A stretch of 34,213 bases of DNA, taken from positions 1 to 34,213 of the forward strand of contig JARHZF010000193.1 of assembly GCA_029258325.1 (NCBI GenBank), read 5' to 3'. Shown piece after piece: positions 8,198 through 17,202 of this stretch (the first letter of the stretch is position 1; every line of letters begins with the position of its first letter). Under the pieces are notes generated by a model, which made no database searches, had not been told where the DNA came from, and saw nothing but the letters and a program-made list of their open reading frames with translations. The stretch is from Anaerobiospirillum sp. Its GTDB lineage: Bacteria > Pseudomonadota > Gammaproteobacteria > Enterobacterales > Succinivibrionaceae. The translations under genes and the position numbers were made by a program.

Positions 8198-8872
8198 ATG
8201 GGTTTAAATACAGCAGAGGCATTAACACCAACAACTTTGATGTTTACTTTAGTTGTTTTAGGTTTATTACCTTTTTTTCTAACTTTAGTAACATCATATA
8301 TAAAGATAATAGTGGTATCTCTTTTAATAAGAAATGCCTTAGGTATACAACAAATACCACCAACTATGGTATTAACATCACTTGCTATTATTTTATCTGT
8401 ATTTGTAATGACACCTGTAGGAGTTGAAACCTATAATTTATTGCAAAATACAAATTTAAAACAAGATGTAGAACTTTTATCTTTAGTTGATGTGATCTCA
8501 AATGTATCAGAGCCGCTTAGATCTTTTTTAAAAGCAAATACTGATGATTCGATTTTAACTGCTTTTATGAATACAGCTAAGCAAATATGGCCAAAAGATA
8601 TACATTATTTAATTTCAAAAGATAGTTTTATTTTTATTGTGCCATCATTTGTTATATCAGAATTAACAAAGGCATTTCAAATAGGTTTTTTACTTTATTT
8701 GCCTTTTATAGCTATAGATTTGATTATATCTAATATTTTGCTTGCTATGGGTATGATGATGGTATCTCCTATGACAATATCTCTACCTTTTAAATTAATG
8801 CTTTTTGTGACATTAAATGGCTGGTTTAAGTTATCTCAAGGTCTTTTATACTCTTATAGTTATGGAACATGA
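8198..8872 (+). CDS. sctR: T3SS export apparatus protein SctR (YscR/SpaP family)
   Basis: SctR forms the five-subunit core of the export gate in the inner membrane and periplasmic space. The 224-residue protein shows the family blocks: an N-terminal membrane helix (LVVLGLLPFFLTLVTSYIK), LLIRNALGIQQIPPTMVLTSLAI, a polar periplasmic segment, then FVISELTKAFQIGFLLYLPF and the methionine-rich LLAMGMMMVSPMTISLPFK stretch with which SctR ends. The length is normal. It starts 8 bases after the sctQ stop and overlaps the STAS gene by four bases. Unusually, it is not followed by sctS. Confidence 0.96.
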   Translation: MGLNTAEALTPTTLMFTLVVLGLLPFFLTLVTSYIKIIVVSLLIRNALGIQQIPPTMVLTSLAIILSVFVMTPVGVETYNLLQNTNLKQDVELLSLVDVISNVSEPLRSFLKANTDDSILTAFMNTAKQIWPKDIHYLISKDSFIFIVPSFVISELTKAFQIGFLLYLPFIAIDLIISNILLAMGMMMVSPMTISLPFKLMLFVTLNGWFKLSQGLLYSYSYGT

Positions 8873-9216
8873 TTATGGAAGTGTTATCTACAAAAGAAGA
8901 GAATATCTTATATTGTATCTTAAGTAATAAGATAGATGCTAGCAATGCCTATGAATGTCAAGAACAAATCCTATCTCTTTTAGAGCAAAATAAATCTAAA
9001 GATATTGTTATGGTGAGTTTTGAAAATACAGAATATATCTCATCTGCAGGTCTTAGATCTCTTTTTATGATAGATAAAGAGTGTAAACATCAAAATAAGA
9101 AGTTTATATGTATAAATCTAAAAGAGGCTGTGTTTAGTATTTTTAAAATTTCAGGTTTTAATAATATTATTCAAATTGTTAAAAATAAAGAAGATGCTTT
9201 ATCTTTATTTCACTAA
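8869..9216 (+). CDS. STAS-domain protein (anti-sigma factor antagonist type)
   Basis: A single ~110-residue STAS domain of the SpoIIAA/RsbV kind. The loop that carries the phosphorylatable serine is present as EYISSAGLRSLF (Ser58/Ser59), preceded by the strand DIVMVSFEN. Such proteins bind an anti-sigma factor/serine kinase and are switched off by phosphorylation. In Bordetella, a STAS protein (BtrV) controls T3SS activity by partner switching, so a regulatory role here is plausible. The gene is locked into the structural operon, since its start overlaps the sctR stop (ATGA). No kinase or phosphatase partner is present in this window. Start ATG 8869 or 8875. Confidence 0.85.
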   Translation: MIMEVLSTKEENILYCILSNKIDASNAYECQEQILSLLEQNKSKDIVMVSFENTEYISSAGLRSLFMIDKECKHQNKKFICINLKEAVFSIFKISGFNNIIQIVKNKEDALSLFH

Positions 9217-9257
9217 TTTAGTTTATGTGAGATTTATGTTGTTTTTGCAAGATTTAC

Positions 9258-9280
9258 TTGTTTTTTTAATTAAAAAACAA
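9258..9280. promoter_or_regulatory. AT-only palindrome in the gap after the STAS gene
   Basis: TTGTTTTTT at 9258-9266 pairs with AAAAAACAA at 9272-9280. The gap 9217-9329 is the longest in the main rightward run, so a transcription boundary (weak terminator or operator, plus a promoter for the chaperone-effector pair) is plausible. The stem is almost pure A-T and may be coincidence. Confidence 0.3.
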
Positions 9281-9329
9281 TAATCACAATAACTACTAAT
9301 TTTTAGTTTAGATATAAAAGGAGCTCAAA

Positions 9330-9794
9330 ATGGATTATATAAGTAAAGCTAATGATTTAATTAAATCATTAAAAATTAATAATATTTCTTTAATAGATGA
9401 AAATGGTTACTCTTCTAATAAAGATGGTATTTTTAATTTATATCTATATACAGATAATCAAAAAAATCTCTTTATTTTTAGTAATATTTTAAATTTAAGT
9501 AAAGAAAGTAATGAGTATAAAAATACCATTATAAAAAAAGCTTTATCTTTAAATTTAATAAACTCTCTTGATGTTAATTATAAGATGGCCTTAGGTTCTG
9601 ACAATATTTATTTTATACTAAATTTAGATTTAGATATTTTAGATGCTAATACTTTAGATAAAAGTATTAGTGACTTTAAGGACAATATTCAAAAGGTTTT
9701 AAAGTCTATGCAAGTTGATGATGAGACTTTGTCTTTTAAAGATGATAATGCCTCTTTATCTTTAAATGAAATGACTCATGCAATTTGGGGTTAA
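9330..9794 (+). CDS. Class I (CesT/SycE-like) T3SS chaperone, probably for the downstream effector
   Basis: A 154-residue acidic protein with the class I chaperone layout: N-terminal helix (KANDLIKSLKINN), strands, a central helix (NTIIKKALSLNLINSL), two strands (YKMALGS, IYFILNLDLD) and a C-terminal helix (LDKSISDFKDNIQKVLKSM). It resembles the other small chaperones at 17203 and 22650, notably in the KKALSL block and the following strands. These chaperones bind the N-terminal region of an effector and deliver it to the T3SS ATPase. It has a good ribosome binding site (AAAAGGAG) and lies 46 bases upstream of the giant effector candidate, so that protein is its likely client. Confidence 0.7.
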   Translation: MDYISKANDLIKSLKINNISLIDENGYSSNKDGIFNLYLYTDNQKNLFIFSNILNLSKESNEYKNTIIKKALSLNLINSLDVNYKMALGSDNIYFILNLDLDILDANTLDKSISDFKDNIQKVLKSMQVDDETLSFKDDNASLSLNEMTHAIWG

Positions 9795-9840
9795 TTTTTA
9801 ATTAAAGCTAGATATTTTAAGTAAATTTAAGGAATAAATC

Positions 9841-12800
9841 ATGATACAAGGACAAGTTAATTTAAATACTAATATTTCTACAGTAAATAATAACAATAAT
9901 ACAAATAGCACAACTACTGTAAGTAGTAATGCTACAAATGCTATAGCAAATAATAATGTATTACAAACACAAAATAGTATAAAGCATCATGATTTAAGCT
10001 TAAATAATACTTTAGATAGCAATGTCTTACAAAATATTAGTCCAAGTTTATTAACAAATAAGGATAATAATATTTATGACATTAGCACAAATGATTTTCA
10101 TACTCTTTATGAAAGCAATAATGAAAAAAGAGATGTTTCTGATAGATTAGCCTTAGATATTGTATTTGCATCTAAAATAACAGAAGATTTAGCAACATCA
10201 CTTGATGATACAAGCTCTGTAAATACTTTAAAAGATGTACATAAAGAGTTTTTATCTATAATCTTAAGTAAAGATATAGATAGTGCACAAAAAGCATCTC
10301 AAAACTTAGATACATTACTATCTAAATTAGATGTAAATAATAAAGACTTAAAAGAGCTTATTTTAAATATAGCTCATAATAAAGTCTCTATTTTAGAAAG
10401 CTTAGAGGCAAATAAAAATGCTTTTATAAAAGCAAGTGATAGTGCATCCTTTGCTAATTTTAGTATGCAAAGCATAAATACAAGTGATAGTTTGTCTATA
10501 GGTATAGCAAATATAGATAAAGATCTTACTTTTAATACTTATTTAAATGACAATCAAAATTCACTTTATAATAAAGATTTAAGTGCAAATGAAGCTTTAA
10601 AATCTTTTACTAGTGATTTTAGTACTAGCTATACATCTTTTTTAAATACAAATAAAGATGATATTTTACTTAGTTTTAAATTAGAACAATTATCAAGCAC
10701 AAATAAAGAAAATGCTTTAGATAATCTAAATAAAGCTACAAATATAAATGATGTTTTAAATTTAAAACAAGATCTATCTTTAGTATCTAATCATGATTTT
10801 AGTGATGAGCATATAAATGAAGTAGAAAAAGAGTTTAATAATAAGCTTCTAAATTTAGTACAAGATAAGGTAGCACTACTTAATAGTGATTTAAAAGATG
10901 CTATTTCTTTAGATAATATAAAGGATGTTTTATTTAATTTAGGCGATCTAAGTGATAATGAATTAAAACTTCTTTTAGCTAAAGATAGCTCTTTAGCTAT
11001 AAAACTTATAGCTCCTAATGATAATGATAGTTTAGATCTAAAAAGTTTAGATTCTTTTGTAAAAGATATCTTAAAAGATGATCAAAATGGTAATTTAAGC
11101 TCTTTTTTACAAAGAAGTACTACTTTACACCTTGATAATAATAAAAATGCTTTAAATAGAGTAGATTTAATGTGTTCATTACACAATCTATCTGATGTCT
11201 ATAAAGCTATTGATAGTAATTTTGATATTAGTGATATTGATAACTTAACTAAAGATGATCTTACTCATATAGCTAATGCTTATATAAAAGATAATCAAGA
11301 TAAAGCAATATCTTTAGCCTTAGTTAATAATATTTTAACTTTACAAAAGATAAAAACTAATGAAGATGTTTTATCTAATGCTTCAATAGATGATGCTTTA
11401 AGTAATCTATCAGATAGTTTTTCTAAAGATAGAATTAAAGAGCATATTGATAATTTATTATTTGTAAATGATAAAGAACTATTATCTACCTATAGAGATA
11501 TTAATCTTTCATCACTACAATTAAGAAATAGAGGTTTTGTAAGTAATTTAAACTCATTAAATCCAAATAAAGATGCAAATTTACATTCTGATAATATTAG
11601 AAATATTATTTGCAAAAGTTTAAATTTACAAACTAATACTATAAATAGCTTAGATTTAAATAGTCTTTTACAAGTTTATGTCAAAAAGAATCAGGATATT
11701 GTTAATTCTATAAACAATATTGCAAAGGATGCTTTAGATGAATTATCTAAAGTAAATACAGCACGTGATGTATTTGTAAATGCTATAAATCAAGGTGAAT
11801 ATTTAAATAGTTTACTTGAAGCTCAAAATCTAAGCACTAAAACTTTAGGCGATATTCAAGGTGAAACTTTAGCTTATACATATTTTGCTTTAAAGGCTCT
11901 TTTAAAGAATGATGTAAGTTTACTTACAGATTATGAATTAAAAGATTTTGCCTTAAGTCATGAGGATATGCAAAATTTTGATGCATCTTTAGTAAAAGAA
12001 GCTTTACAAAATAGTACAAATAAATATGCAAGTATGACTTTTGCTCTTTTATTTGATAAGGTTGCACATGAATTAAATATAACACATGATGAGCTTATAT
12101 CTTCATTATTTAATGGAGATACAAAAGATATCAAAAATACAATTGAGTCTAATTTATCTATATCTAATGCATCATTTGTAGATAAAAAAGAAGCTCTTAA
12201 TAATTTAGCTGTTTTACATATAAATAATACTTCAAATAAAGAGTTACAAGTAAATTTAGATAACTTTACTACAACAAGTTCTAATTTAAAGGGGCTTTTT
12301 AGTAAGTTAAGTGGTAAAACATCTTCAAAAGAGTTTGTAGAAGATCTAAAAAATCTACAAAGCACACAAAATGAGCAAGATTTTAATCTAAAGCTAAAAG
12401 ATTTTGCAAATAAATATTTGCAAGATCAAAATTTAGCTTATGCTGATATTGTAAAAATGGGTAAGCATTCTGATATGCTTGACTCAAGTACACATATAAA
12501 AAGAGCTTTTGTTAAAGCAAGAACTGAAGATAGTACTAAAGATAAGGTAAATATAAACTATGTAGATAATGCAAAAAATGTACATAGTATGCACTTAAAT
12601 CAAAGTACTGATAATGTTTTATTAGATAAATTTGAACATGGTTTTGTAAAAGACAATATAAATACAGTAGGTCTTTTAACAAGACAAATTCAAGCTTTAG
12701 ATGAGCTTATGTCTTTTGAGTCACAAAACTTTAATAATTTAACTAAAAATGAATATATTGATACTGCTTTAAATATTACTTTTATAGAAGCATGTGAAGC

Positions 12801-14274
12801 TTTTAATGTTAAAGATAAAAATGAGCTTATGAGCAAATATGCATTTACAAGTGCAAGTGATGCTCGCATCTTAGAGAGTAATGATTTAATTCAATTTATT
12901 CAAAATTCATTATTAAAATTTAATCTAAATAAAGATGTAGCTTTAAATTTAGCCTATAAAGCTGTTAAAGATTCTATTGTGTCATCTTTAAAAAATAGAC
13001 TAGAAAGTGAAATTAATTCACGTGTAGATTTAAATCATCTAAAGGATAATCTATCTTATATAACATCAAGTCAAAAAAGAGAAATTATTCAAAAGCAAGA
13101 TTTTATTAAGATTCAAAGAGATGCTACAGAAATTTTAGCTAATTTAGATGATGATTTAATGTTATCTTTTGATTTATCAAATAAAGCATCATTCTCTCTT
13201 GAGGTAGCTCCATCTATTGAGCTTTCTCAAAAATTAGCTGTAGGCAATAGTTTATCTATATCCCACAATACCTTAGATAATGGAGAAAAAGAAACTTTAA
13301 TTTCCTTAAGTGCAAATTTACTTTCTGATACTTCTGTATCTGCAGGCATACAAGATGTTGTAAATCTAAGTGCAAGCTTAGGCTTAGATGGCACACATGG
13401 CATATCACTTAGTTTTAAAAATGACCATGATGCATCAACATTCTTAGCTTTAACTATGTCAAATAATCTAAAAAAAGAGGATTTAGTCTCAGTAAAGAGC
13501 ATATCATCTCATAATCAACTAAATACAAATGTAAATCTATCTGCTGAAGTTGATTTATTATCCTTATTAGGTATTGATGAAAGTAAAGTATCTTTACAAT
13601 CTAATTTCTCTATAGCATTAGGTGGTAGTATACAAAAAGAACATTATCTTGATAAAAATGTTATTACTTTAAGTAATAATAAAGAGGTTAATATATCTTT
13701 ACTATCACTAGATGATAAGATAAAGAAAGTGTCTGATGTTATTGATTTAGTATCTGTAAATACAAAAGAAGGGAAATTATCTTCTGCTTTACAAGAAGTG
13801 CAAAATGCTTTAAATAGCAATTTATATACAGATTTTAATGCAAATGTAAGTTCTTCTTTACAAGTTACATCTAATTTGCAAAATACTAAACTTACAAATG
13901 CTACTCTTGACAATACTATAGCTACAGATTGCAAAAGATCTGTTTTAATCTTCTTTTTAGCTAAAAATAAATTAGATAAGACACAAATTGCAAATACTTT
14001 AATGCGTCTTGATGATATGCAAGAAAAGGGTATTGAAATCTCTAATATCACTATAAAAAGTGATTATGATAAAGATCTTTTAATAAATAAAGAGCCTTCT
14101 TTTAAAAGCACTTATGAAATAGCATTTTCAGATAAATTTAGTGCAAGTGAAGTTATCTTTACTACAAAAGAAGAGGTTTACAATAAAGAGCAATCTTTAA
14201 ATGTAAGTATCTTAAACTTTGAACACACAAGTAGTGCAAGTAAAGAGCAATCTTATAGTTATAAATTAAGTTAA
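9841..14274 (+). CDS. Giant putative T3SS effector, 1477 residues
   Basis: I do not recognise this protein with certainty. The first ~45 residues are very rich in Asn, Ser and Thr, as in T3SS secretion signals. Residues ~60-1105 are mostly helical, with many Leu, Asp, Asn and Lys and no clear catalytic motif. Residues ~1105-1285 change to repeated amphipathic strands (SFSLEVAPSIELSQ, NLSASLGLDGTHGISLSF, FSIALGGSIQ). The last ~110 residues are mixed. It has no signal peptide or strong membrane helix. It follows a class I chaperone gene and ends three bases before sctU, so it is built into the structural operon. Size, adjacent chaperone and strand-rich C-terminal part recall AvrE/DspE-type effectors, but that is a weak analogy. 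Secreted effector is an inference. A large structural or adhesive substrate is possible. Confidence 0.6.
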   Translation: MIQGQVNLNTNISTVNNNNNTNSTTTVSSNATNAIANNNVLQTQNSIKHHDLSLNNTLDSNVLQNISPSLLTNKDNNIYDISTNDFHTLYESNNEKRDVSDRLALDIVFASKITEDLATSLDDTSSVNTLKDVHKEFLSIILSKDIDSAQKASQNLDTLLSKLDVNNKDLKELILNIAHNKVSILESLEANKNAFIKASDSASFANFSMQSINTSDSLSIGIANIDKDLTFNTYLNDNQNSLYNKDLSANEALKSFTSDFSTSYTSFLNTNKDDILLSFKLEQLSSTNKENALDNLNKATNINDVLNLKQDLSLVSNHDFSDEHINEVEKEFNNKLLNLVQDKVALLNSDLKDAISLDNIKDVLFNLGDLSDNELKLLLAKDSSLAIKLIAPNDNDSLDLKSLDSFVKDILKDDQNGNLSSFLQRSTTLHLDNNKNALNRVDLMCSLHNLSDVYKAIDSNFDISDIDNLTKDDLTHIANAYIKDNQDKAISLALVNNILTLQKIKTNEDVLSNASIDDALSNLSDSFSKDRIKEHIDNLLFVNDKELLSTYRDINLSSLQLRNRGFVSNLNSLNPNKDANLHSDNIRNIICKSLNLQTNTINSLDLNSLLQVYVKKNQDIVNSINNIAKDALDELSKVNTARDVFVNAINQGEYLNSLLEAQNLSTKTLGDIQGETLAYTYFALKALLKNDVSLLTDYELKDFALSHEDMQNFDASLVKEALQNSTNKYASMTFALLFDKVAHELNITHDELISSLFNGDTKDIKNTIESNLSISNASFVDKKEALNNLAVLHINNTSNKELQVNLDNFTTTSSNLKGLFSKLSGKTSSKEFVEDLKNLQSTQNEQDFNLKLKDFANKYLQDQNLAYADIVKMGKHSDMLDSSTHIKRAFVKARTEDSTKDKVNINYVDNAKNVHSMHLNQSTDNVLLDKFEHGFVKDNINTVGLLTRQIQALDELMSFESQNFNNLTKNEYIDTALNITFIEACEAFNVKDKNELMSKYAFTSASDARILESNDLIQFIQNSLLKFNLNKDVALNLAYKAVKDSIVSSLKNRLESEINSRVDLNHLKDNLSYITSSQKREIIQKQDFIKIQRDATEILANLDDDLMLSFDLSNKASFSLEVAPSIELSQKLAVGNSLSISHNTLDNGEKETLISLSANLLSDTSVSAGIQDVVNLSASLGLDGTHGISLSFKNDHDASTFLALTMSNNLKKEDLVSVKSISSHNQLNTNVNLSAEVDLLSLLGIDESKVSLQSNFSIALGGSIQKEHYLDKNVITLSNNKEVNISLLSLDDKIKKVSDVIDLVSVNTKEGKLSSALQEVQNALNSNLYTDFNANVSSSLQVTSNLQNTKLTNATLDNTIATDCKRSVLIFFLAKNKLDKTQIANTLMRLDDMQEKGIEISNITIKSDYDKDLLINKEPSFKSTYEIAFSDKFSASEVIFTTKEEVYNKEQSLNVSILNFEHTSSASKEQSYSYKLS

Positions 14275-14276
14275 AG

Positions 14277-15326
14277 ATGAGTTCAGATAAAACAGAATTA
14301 CCTACCTCTAAAAGACTTCAACAGATAAGAGAGGAGGGTAATATTGCAAAGAGTGTTGAGGTAGTTACAGCTACTACAGTAGTATCTGTAATTGTATACT
14401 TCATACTCTATTTCTCATCAATTTTACAAATCTTAATAGACACTATGGACTATTGCTTTAAAACTGCTATAGCTATACCTTATGATAGAGCTTTATCTCT
14501 TATTGGCTATAGCGTTTTATTTGCTGCATTTAAAATAGTTTTTCCTATAGTTTGTGTGGTTATTTTATTTTCTTTAATTTCACTTTTAATTCAAACTAAA
14601 TTTTTATTTGCTCCTAAAGCTGCTATACCTAAACTTGAAAATTTAAACCCTAAAAAATGGTTTAAACAGGTGTTTTCTAAAAAGAATTTATTTGAATTTT
14701 TTAAAAATTTGCTTAAGGTTTTGGTATTGAGCTTTGCTGTATTTAAAGCAAGCGAAGAAAATTTAAAAATAATTTTTAATTTACAAAATAGAAACATATC
14801 AGATGTTTTTAATGTTTCTGCTATTTTATTTAAGGACTTATTCTTATATACAATAGTTTCATTTTCAATATTAGCTATCCTTGATTATTTATATACTAAA
14901 TATAAATATATAAAGGACAATATGATGTCAATTGATGAGGTAAAACGTGAGTATAAGGAAATGGAAGGTGATCCTTATATAAAACAAAAGAGAAAACAAT
15001 TACATCAAGAAATGGCTAATCAACAAACTTTAGAAAATACTAAAAAAGCTAAAGTATTAATTGTAAATCCAACTCATTATGCTGTAGCTATTGATTATGA
15101 AAGGGGGCGTACAGATTTACCTATAGTATTAGCTAAAGCACAAGGATATGTAGCAAAATGCATGATAGATGTAGCACATGAGCATAATATTTTTGTTATG
15201 AGAGATATTCCTCTTGCTCGTGCTTTATTTGCAAAAAGTAAAGAGGGAGAAAGTGTGCCAAGTGATCTTTTAATGCAAGTAGCTTCTGTTTTACGCTATG
15301 TAATGCAAATACAAAAGGAGTCTTAA
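14277..15326 (+). CDS. sctU: T3SS autoprotease and switch protein SctU (YscU/SpaS family)
   Basis: SctU wraps the export gate and controls substrate specificity through self-cleavage at an NPTH motif. That motif is present at N264-P265-T266-H267, in VLIVNPTHYAVAIDY. The N terminus (KTELPTSKRLQQIREEGNIAKS) is characteristic, followed by four hydrophobic helices (about 28-52, 75-108, 145-160, 182-207) and a cytoplasmic domain ending in RDIPLARALF and VASVLRYV. The 349-residue length is normal. It starts three bases after the giant effector and overlaps sctO by one base. It is separated from sctR by over 5 kb. Confidence 0.97.
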   Translation: MSSDKTELPTSKRLQQIREEGNIAKSVEVVTATTVVSVIVYFILYFSSILQILIDTMDYCFKTAIAIPYDRALSLIGYSVLFAAFKIVFPIVCVVILFSLISLLIQTKFLFAPKAAIPKLENLNPKKWFKQVFSKKNLFEFFKNLLKVLVLSFAVFKASEENLKIIFNLQNRNISDVFNVSAILFKDLFLYTIVSFSILAILDYLYTKYKYIKDNMMSIDEVKREYKEMEGDPYIKQKRKQLHQEMANQQTLENTKKAKVLIVNPTHYAVAIDYERGRTDLPIVLAKAQGYVAKCMIDVAHEHNIFVMRDIPLARALFAKSKEGESVPSDLLMQVASVLRYVMQIQKES

Positions 15327-15802
15327 TGTCATATCCATTAGAAGCTCTTTTAAATATAAGAGAAAATAAATATGAAAAGGCTAAGTCTTTAAAATTAGTT
15401 TTACTAAAGGCTCTTGAAAATGCTACTTCTAATATTCAATTATGTCAAAAAGACATAGATGAATATATTATTCAAAAAGAGCAAGAAATTAATAAAAACT
15501 ATGATTTAATTATAAATCAAATCTTATCTAGACAAGATTTAGATCTTTTTTTTGATAAAATCAATGAGATAAATGATAAAGAACTTTATCTTTTAGATAA
15601 ATTAAAAGACGCCAAAAATAAAAAAAGTATTTTGCAAGAGCAATATAATAAAGCTATAGAAGATTTATCTTTAGCTCAAAAGTCTTTTTACAAATTAAAA
15701 GAACATAAAAATAACTATCTTTTAGAAGTAAAAAGAATAAAAGAACAAGAAGAAGAAAATGACTCTTATGAATTTGTAGAGTTTAAATATCAAAAGAGGT
15801 AA
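15326..15802 (+). CDS. sctO: T3SS stalk protein SctO (YscO/FliJ-like)
   Basis: SctO is a long two-helix coiled coil that sits in the ATPase ring and contacts the gate protein SctV. The 158-residue protein fits: nearly all charged helix, with an N-terminal YPLEALLNIRENK typical of the family, and no hydrophobic segment. The start overlaps the sctU stop (TAATG), indicating coupling. The family is poorly conserved in sequence, so the call uses length, coiled-coil pattern and position. Confidence 0.75.
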   Translation: MSYPLEALLNIRENKYEKAKSLKLVLLKALENATSNIQLCQKDIDEYIIQKEQEINKNYDLIINQILSRQDLDLFFDKINEINDKELYLLDKLKDAKNKKSILQEQYNKAIEDLSLAQKSFYKLKEHKNNYLLEVKRIKEQEEENDSYEFVEFKYQKR

Positions 15803-15806
15803 AAAT

Positions 15807-16076
15807 ATGAACAATATAGATATTGATTTTGAAATTCAAAAAATTTTAGATGAGTTTAAAGATACAGAAGTTCTTTTTAAAGAGCTTGAGAGTATCTTAC
15901 AAAAAAGTCATATTGACAACTCTTTTGAAGATAGAGAAAAAGCTTTAGCTCTTTTAAAGGATGCTATAAAAAAAGCAGAACAAGATGGTTCTTTACGTGC
16001 TTTATCTTATCAAGATGAAAAAGATAATAGTAAAAAAACTACAAGCATACGTAGAGGCAATGTTTATTTTGTTTAA
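15807..16076 (+). CDS. Small orphan gene between sctO and sctW
   Basis: I do not recognise this 89-residue protein. It is mostly charged helix (about residues 6-60, including EIQKILDEFKDTEVLFKEL), then a lysine-rich polar tail ending in RRGNVYFV. There is no signal peptide or membrane segment. Five bases separate it from sctO, it has a clear AGAGG ribosome binding site, and 12 bases separate it from sctW, so it is surely expressed with the machine. Its size is in the range of inner rod proteins, but it lacks the amphipathic C-terminal helix of SctI. A small chaperone or platform cofactor is possible. Confidence 0.6.
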   Translation: MNNIDIDFEIQKILDEFKDTEVLFKELESILQKSHIDNSFEDREKALALLKDAIKKAEQDGSLRALSYQDEKDNSKKTTSIRRGNVYFV

Positions 16077-16088
16077 GGTATAAATTCT

Positions 16089-17192
16089 ATGGTATCTGTA
16101 AATAGCATTAACACTAATTACTTTAATTTAGATAGTGATAATAAGAGTAATTTTGTAAAACAAGTAGGAACTTTAGCTTCATTTAAAGCTGAAAGTGTAC
16201 AAAATCCTGTATCTGCTTTACAAGATTCATCTGAAGAGCTAACTTTTGCTTTTGATAACTCTAAAAAAACTAAATTAAGTGATAGAAAGCAAAGAGATAA
16301 ATTAGATAGCATGAAAGAGCGTATCTTAGAGTTAAATAAGATATTATCTAGTGTATCTAATGAGGCAAAAGATCATTTAGATAAATTTTTTATTAAGTGG
16401 AAAGAGAATAAGGCAAATTCTAAAGAAATACAAAAAGACATACAAAGTCTTTATAAAGATGCATCTCATCAATATGCTTTATTACATAGTCTTTATGATA
16501 ATACTTCTGATGTAGCTTTAAAAAATGAATTAAAAAAAGCTCTTGATGCTATTTATGAGCAAAATAGCTCACACATTATAGCAAGTTTAAATAGTGTGAG
16601 TGAAAGCTCTAATTATTCTTTTGCAAATCCATTAGATCTTATATCTTCATATGCTCATGTAAGTCATGATTTTAATGATGCTTTTGATATCATTAATTAT
16701 CTACAAGATAACTATGGTACAGAGCATATTAAAGATGGTCTTGATTTTCTATTTAAGTCTCTTTTTAATGATTTAAACTCAAAAGTAAGTTCTAAAGATG
16801 AAATTGCCTTAAAGACATTAGCATCAAGTCTTACTCGTGCTAAAGAAATAAATTCAGCTTTAAGTACAGTAGAGTCTTTTATAGATAGGGTTAAAGATGT
16901 TCATAATATCAATACTAATAATTTAAACTCCTTTAATCTTCTAAATAAAGCACTAAATTTATCTGAAAATAAATTTATAAGTACTATAGCTATACGCTCT
17001 TTATATCAAGAAATAAAAGAGCAAGATATAGAGACAGAAGTTGTTTTATCTCAAGAATTTAAGATGATGATACAAGATCTAAACTTAAATCTCTTTAAAA
17101 GTATAGATATAAGAACTAATTTTATTGAAGCTATATCAAATCATATAGATGCTTTAATTAAAAAAGAAGATGAGTATTTAGCAAGTTTATAG
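16089..17192 (+). CDS. sctW: T3SS gatekeeper SctW (YopN/InvE/HrpJ family)
   Basis: SctW holds back effector export until host contact and helps rank translocators before effectors. The 367-residue protein has the family's N-terminal motif EELTFAFDNSKKTKLSDRK at ~49-67, followed by helical bundles. The C-terminal part (about 270-360) is long enough to include the TyeA-like region, so this appears to be the one-chain InvE type rather than separate YopN and TyeA. It is followed directly by a class I chaperone gene and then sctX-sctY-sctV, the order of the Yersinia yopN region. Confidence 0.85.
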   Translation: MVSVNSINTNYFNLDSDNKSNFVKQVGTLASFKAESVQNPVSALQDSSEELTFAFDNSKKTKLSDRKQRDKLDSMKERILELNKILSSVSNEAKDHLDKFFIKWKENKANSKEIQKDIQSLYKDASHQYALLHSLYDNTSDVALKNELKKALDAIYEQNSSHIIASLNSVSESSNYSFANPLDLISSYAHVSHDFNDAFDIINYLQDNYGTEHIKDGLDFLFKSLFNDLNSKVSSKDEIALKTLASSLTRAKEINSALSTVESFIDRVKDVHNINTNNLNSFNLLNKALNLSENKFISTIAIRSLYQEIKEQDIETEVVLSQEFKMMIQDLNLNLFKSIDIRTNFIEAISNHIDALIKKEDEYLASL

Positions 17193-17202
17193 GTCTTTAT
17201 TT

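Noticed and set aside
11958..12365. 135-codon minus-strand open frame inside the giant effector gene, with others at 13227-13502 and 13644-14051
   Set aside because: These frames lie opposite a long, continuous coding frame. Their Ser/Cys/Phe/Lys-rich composition is that of antisense shadows.
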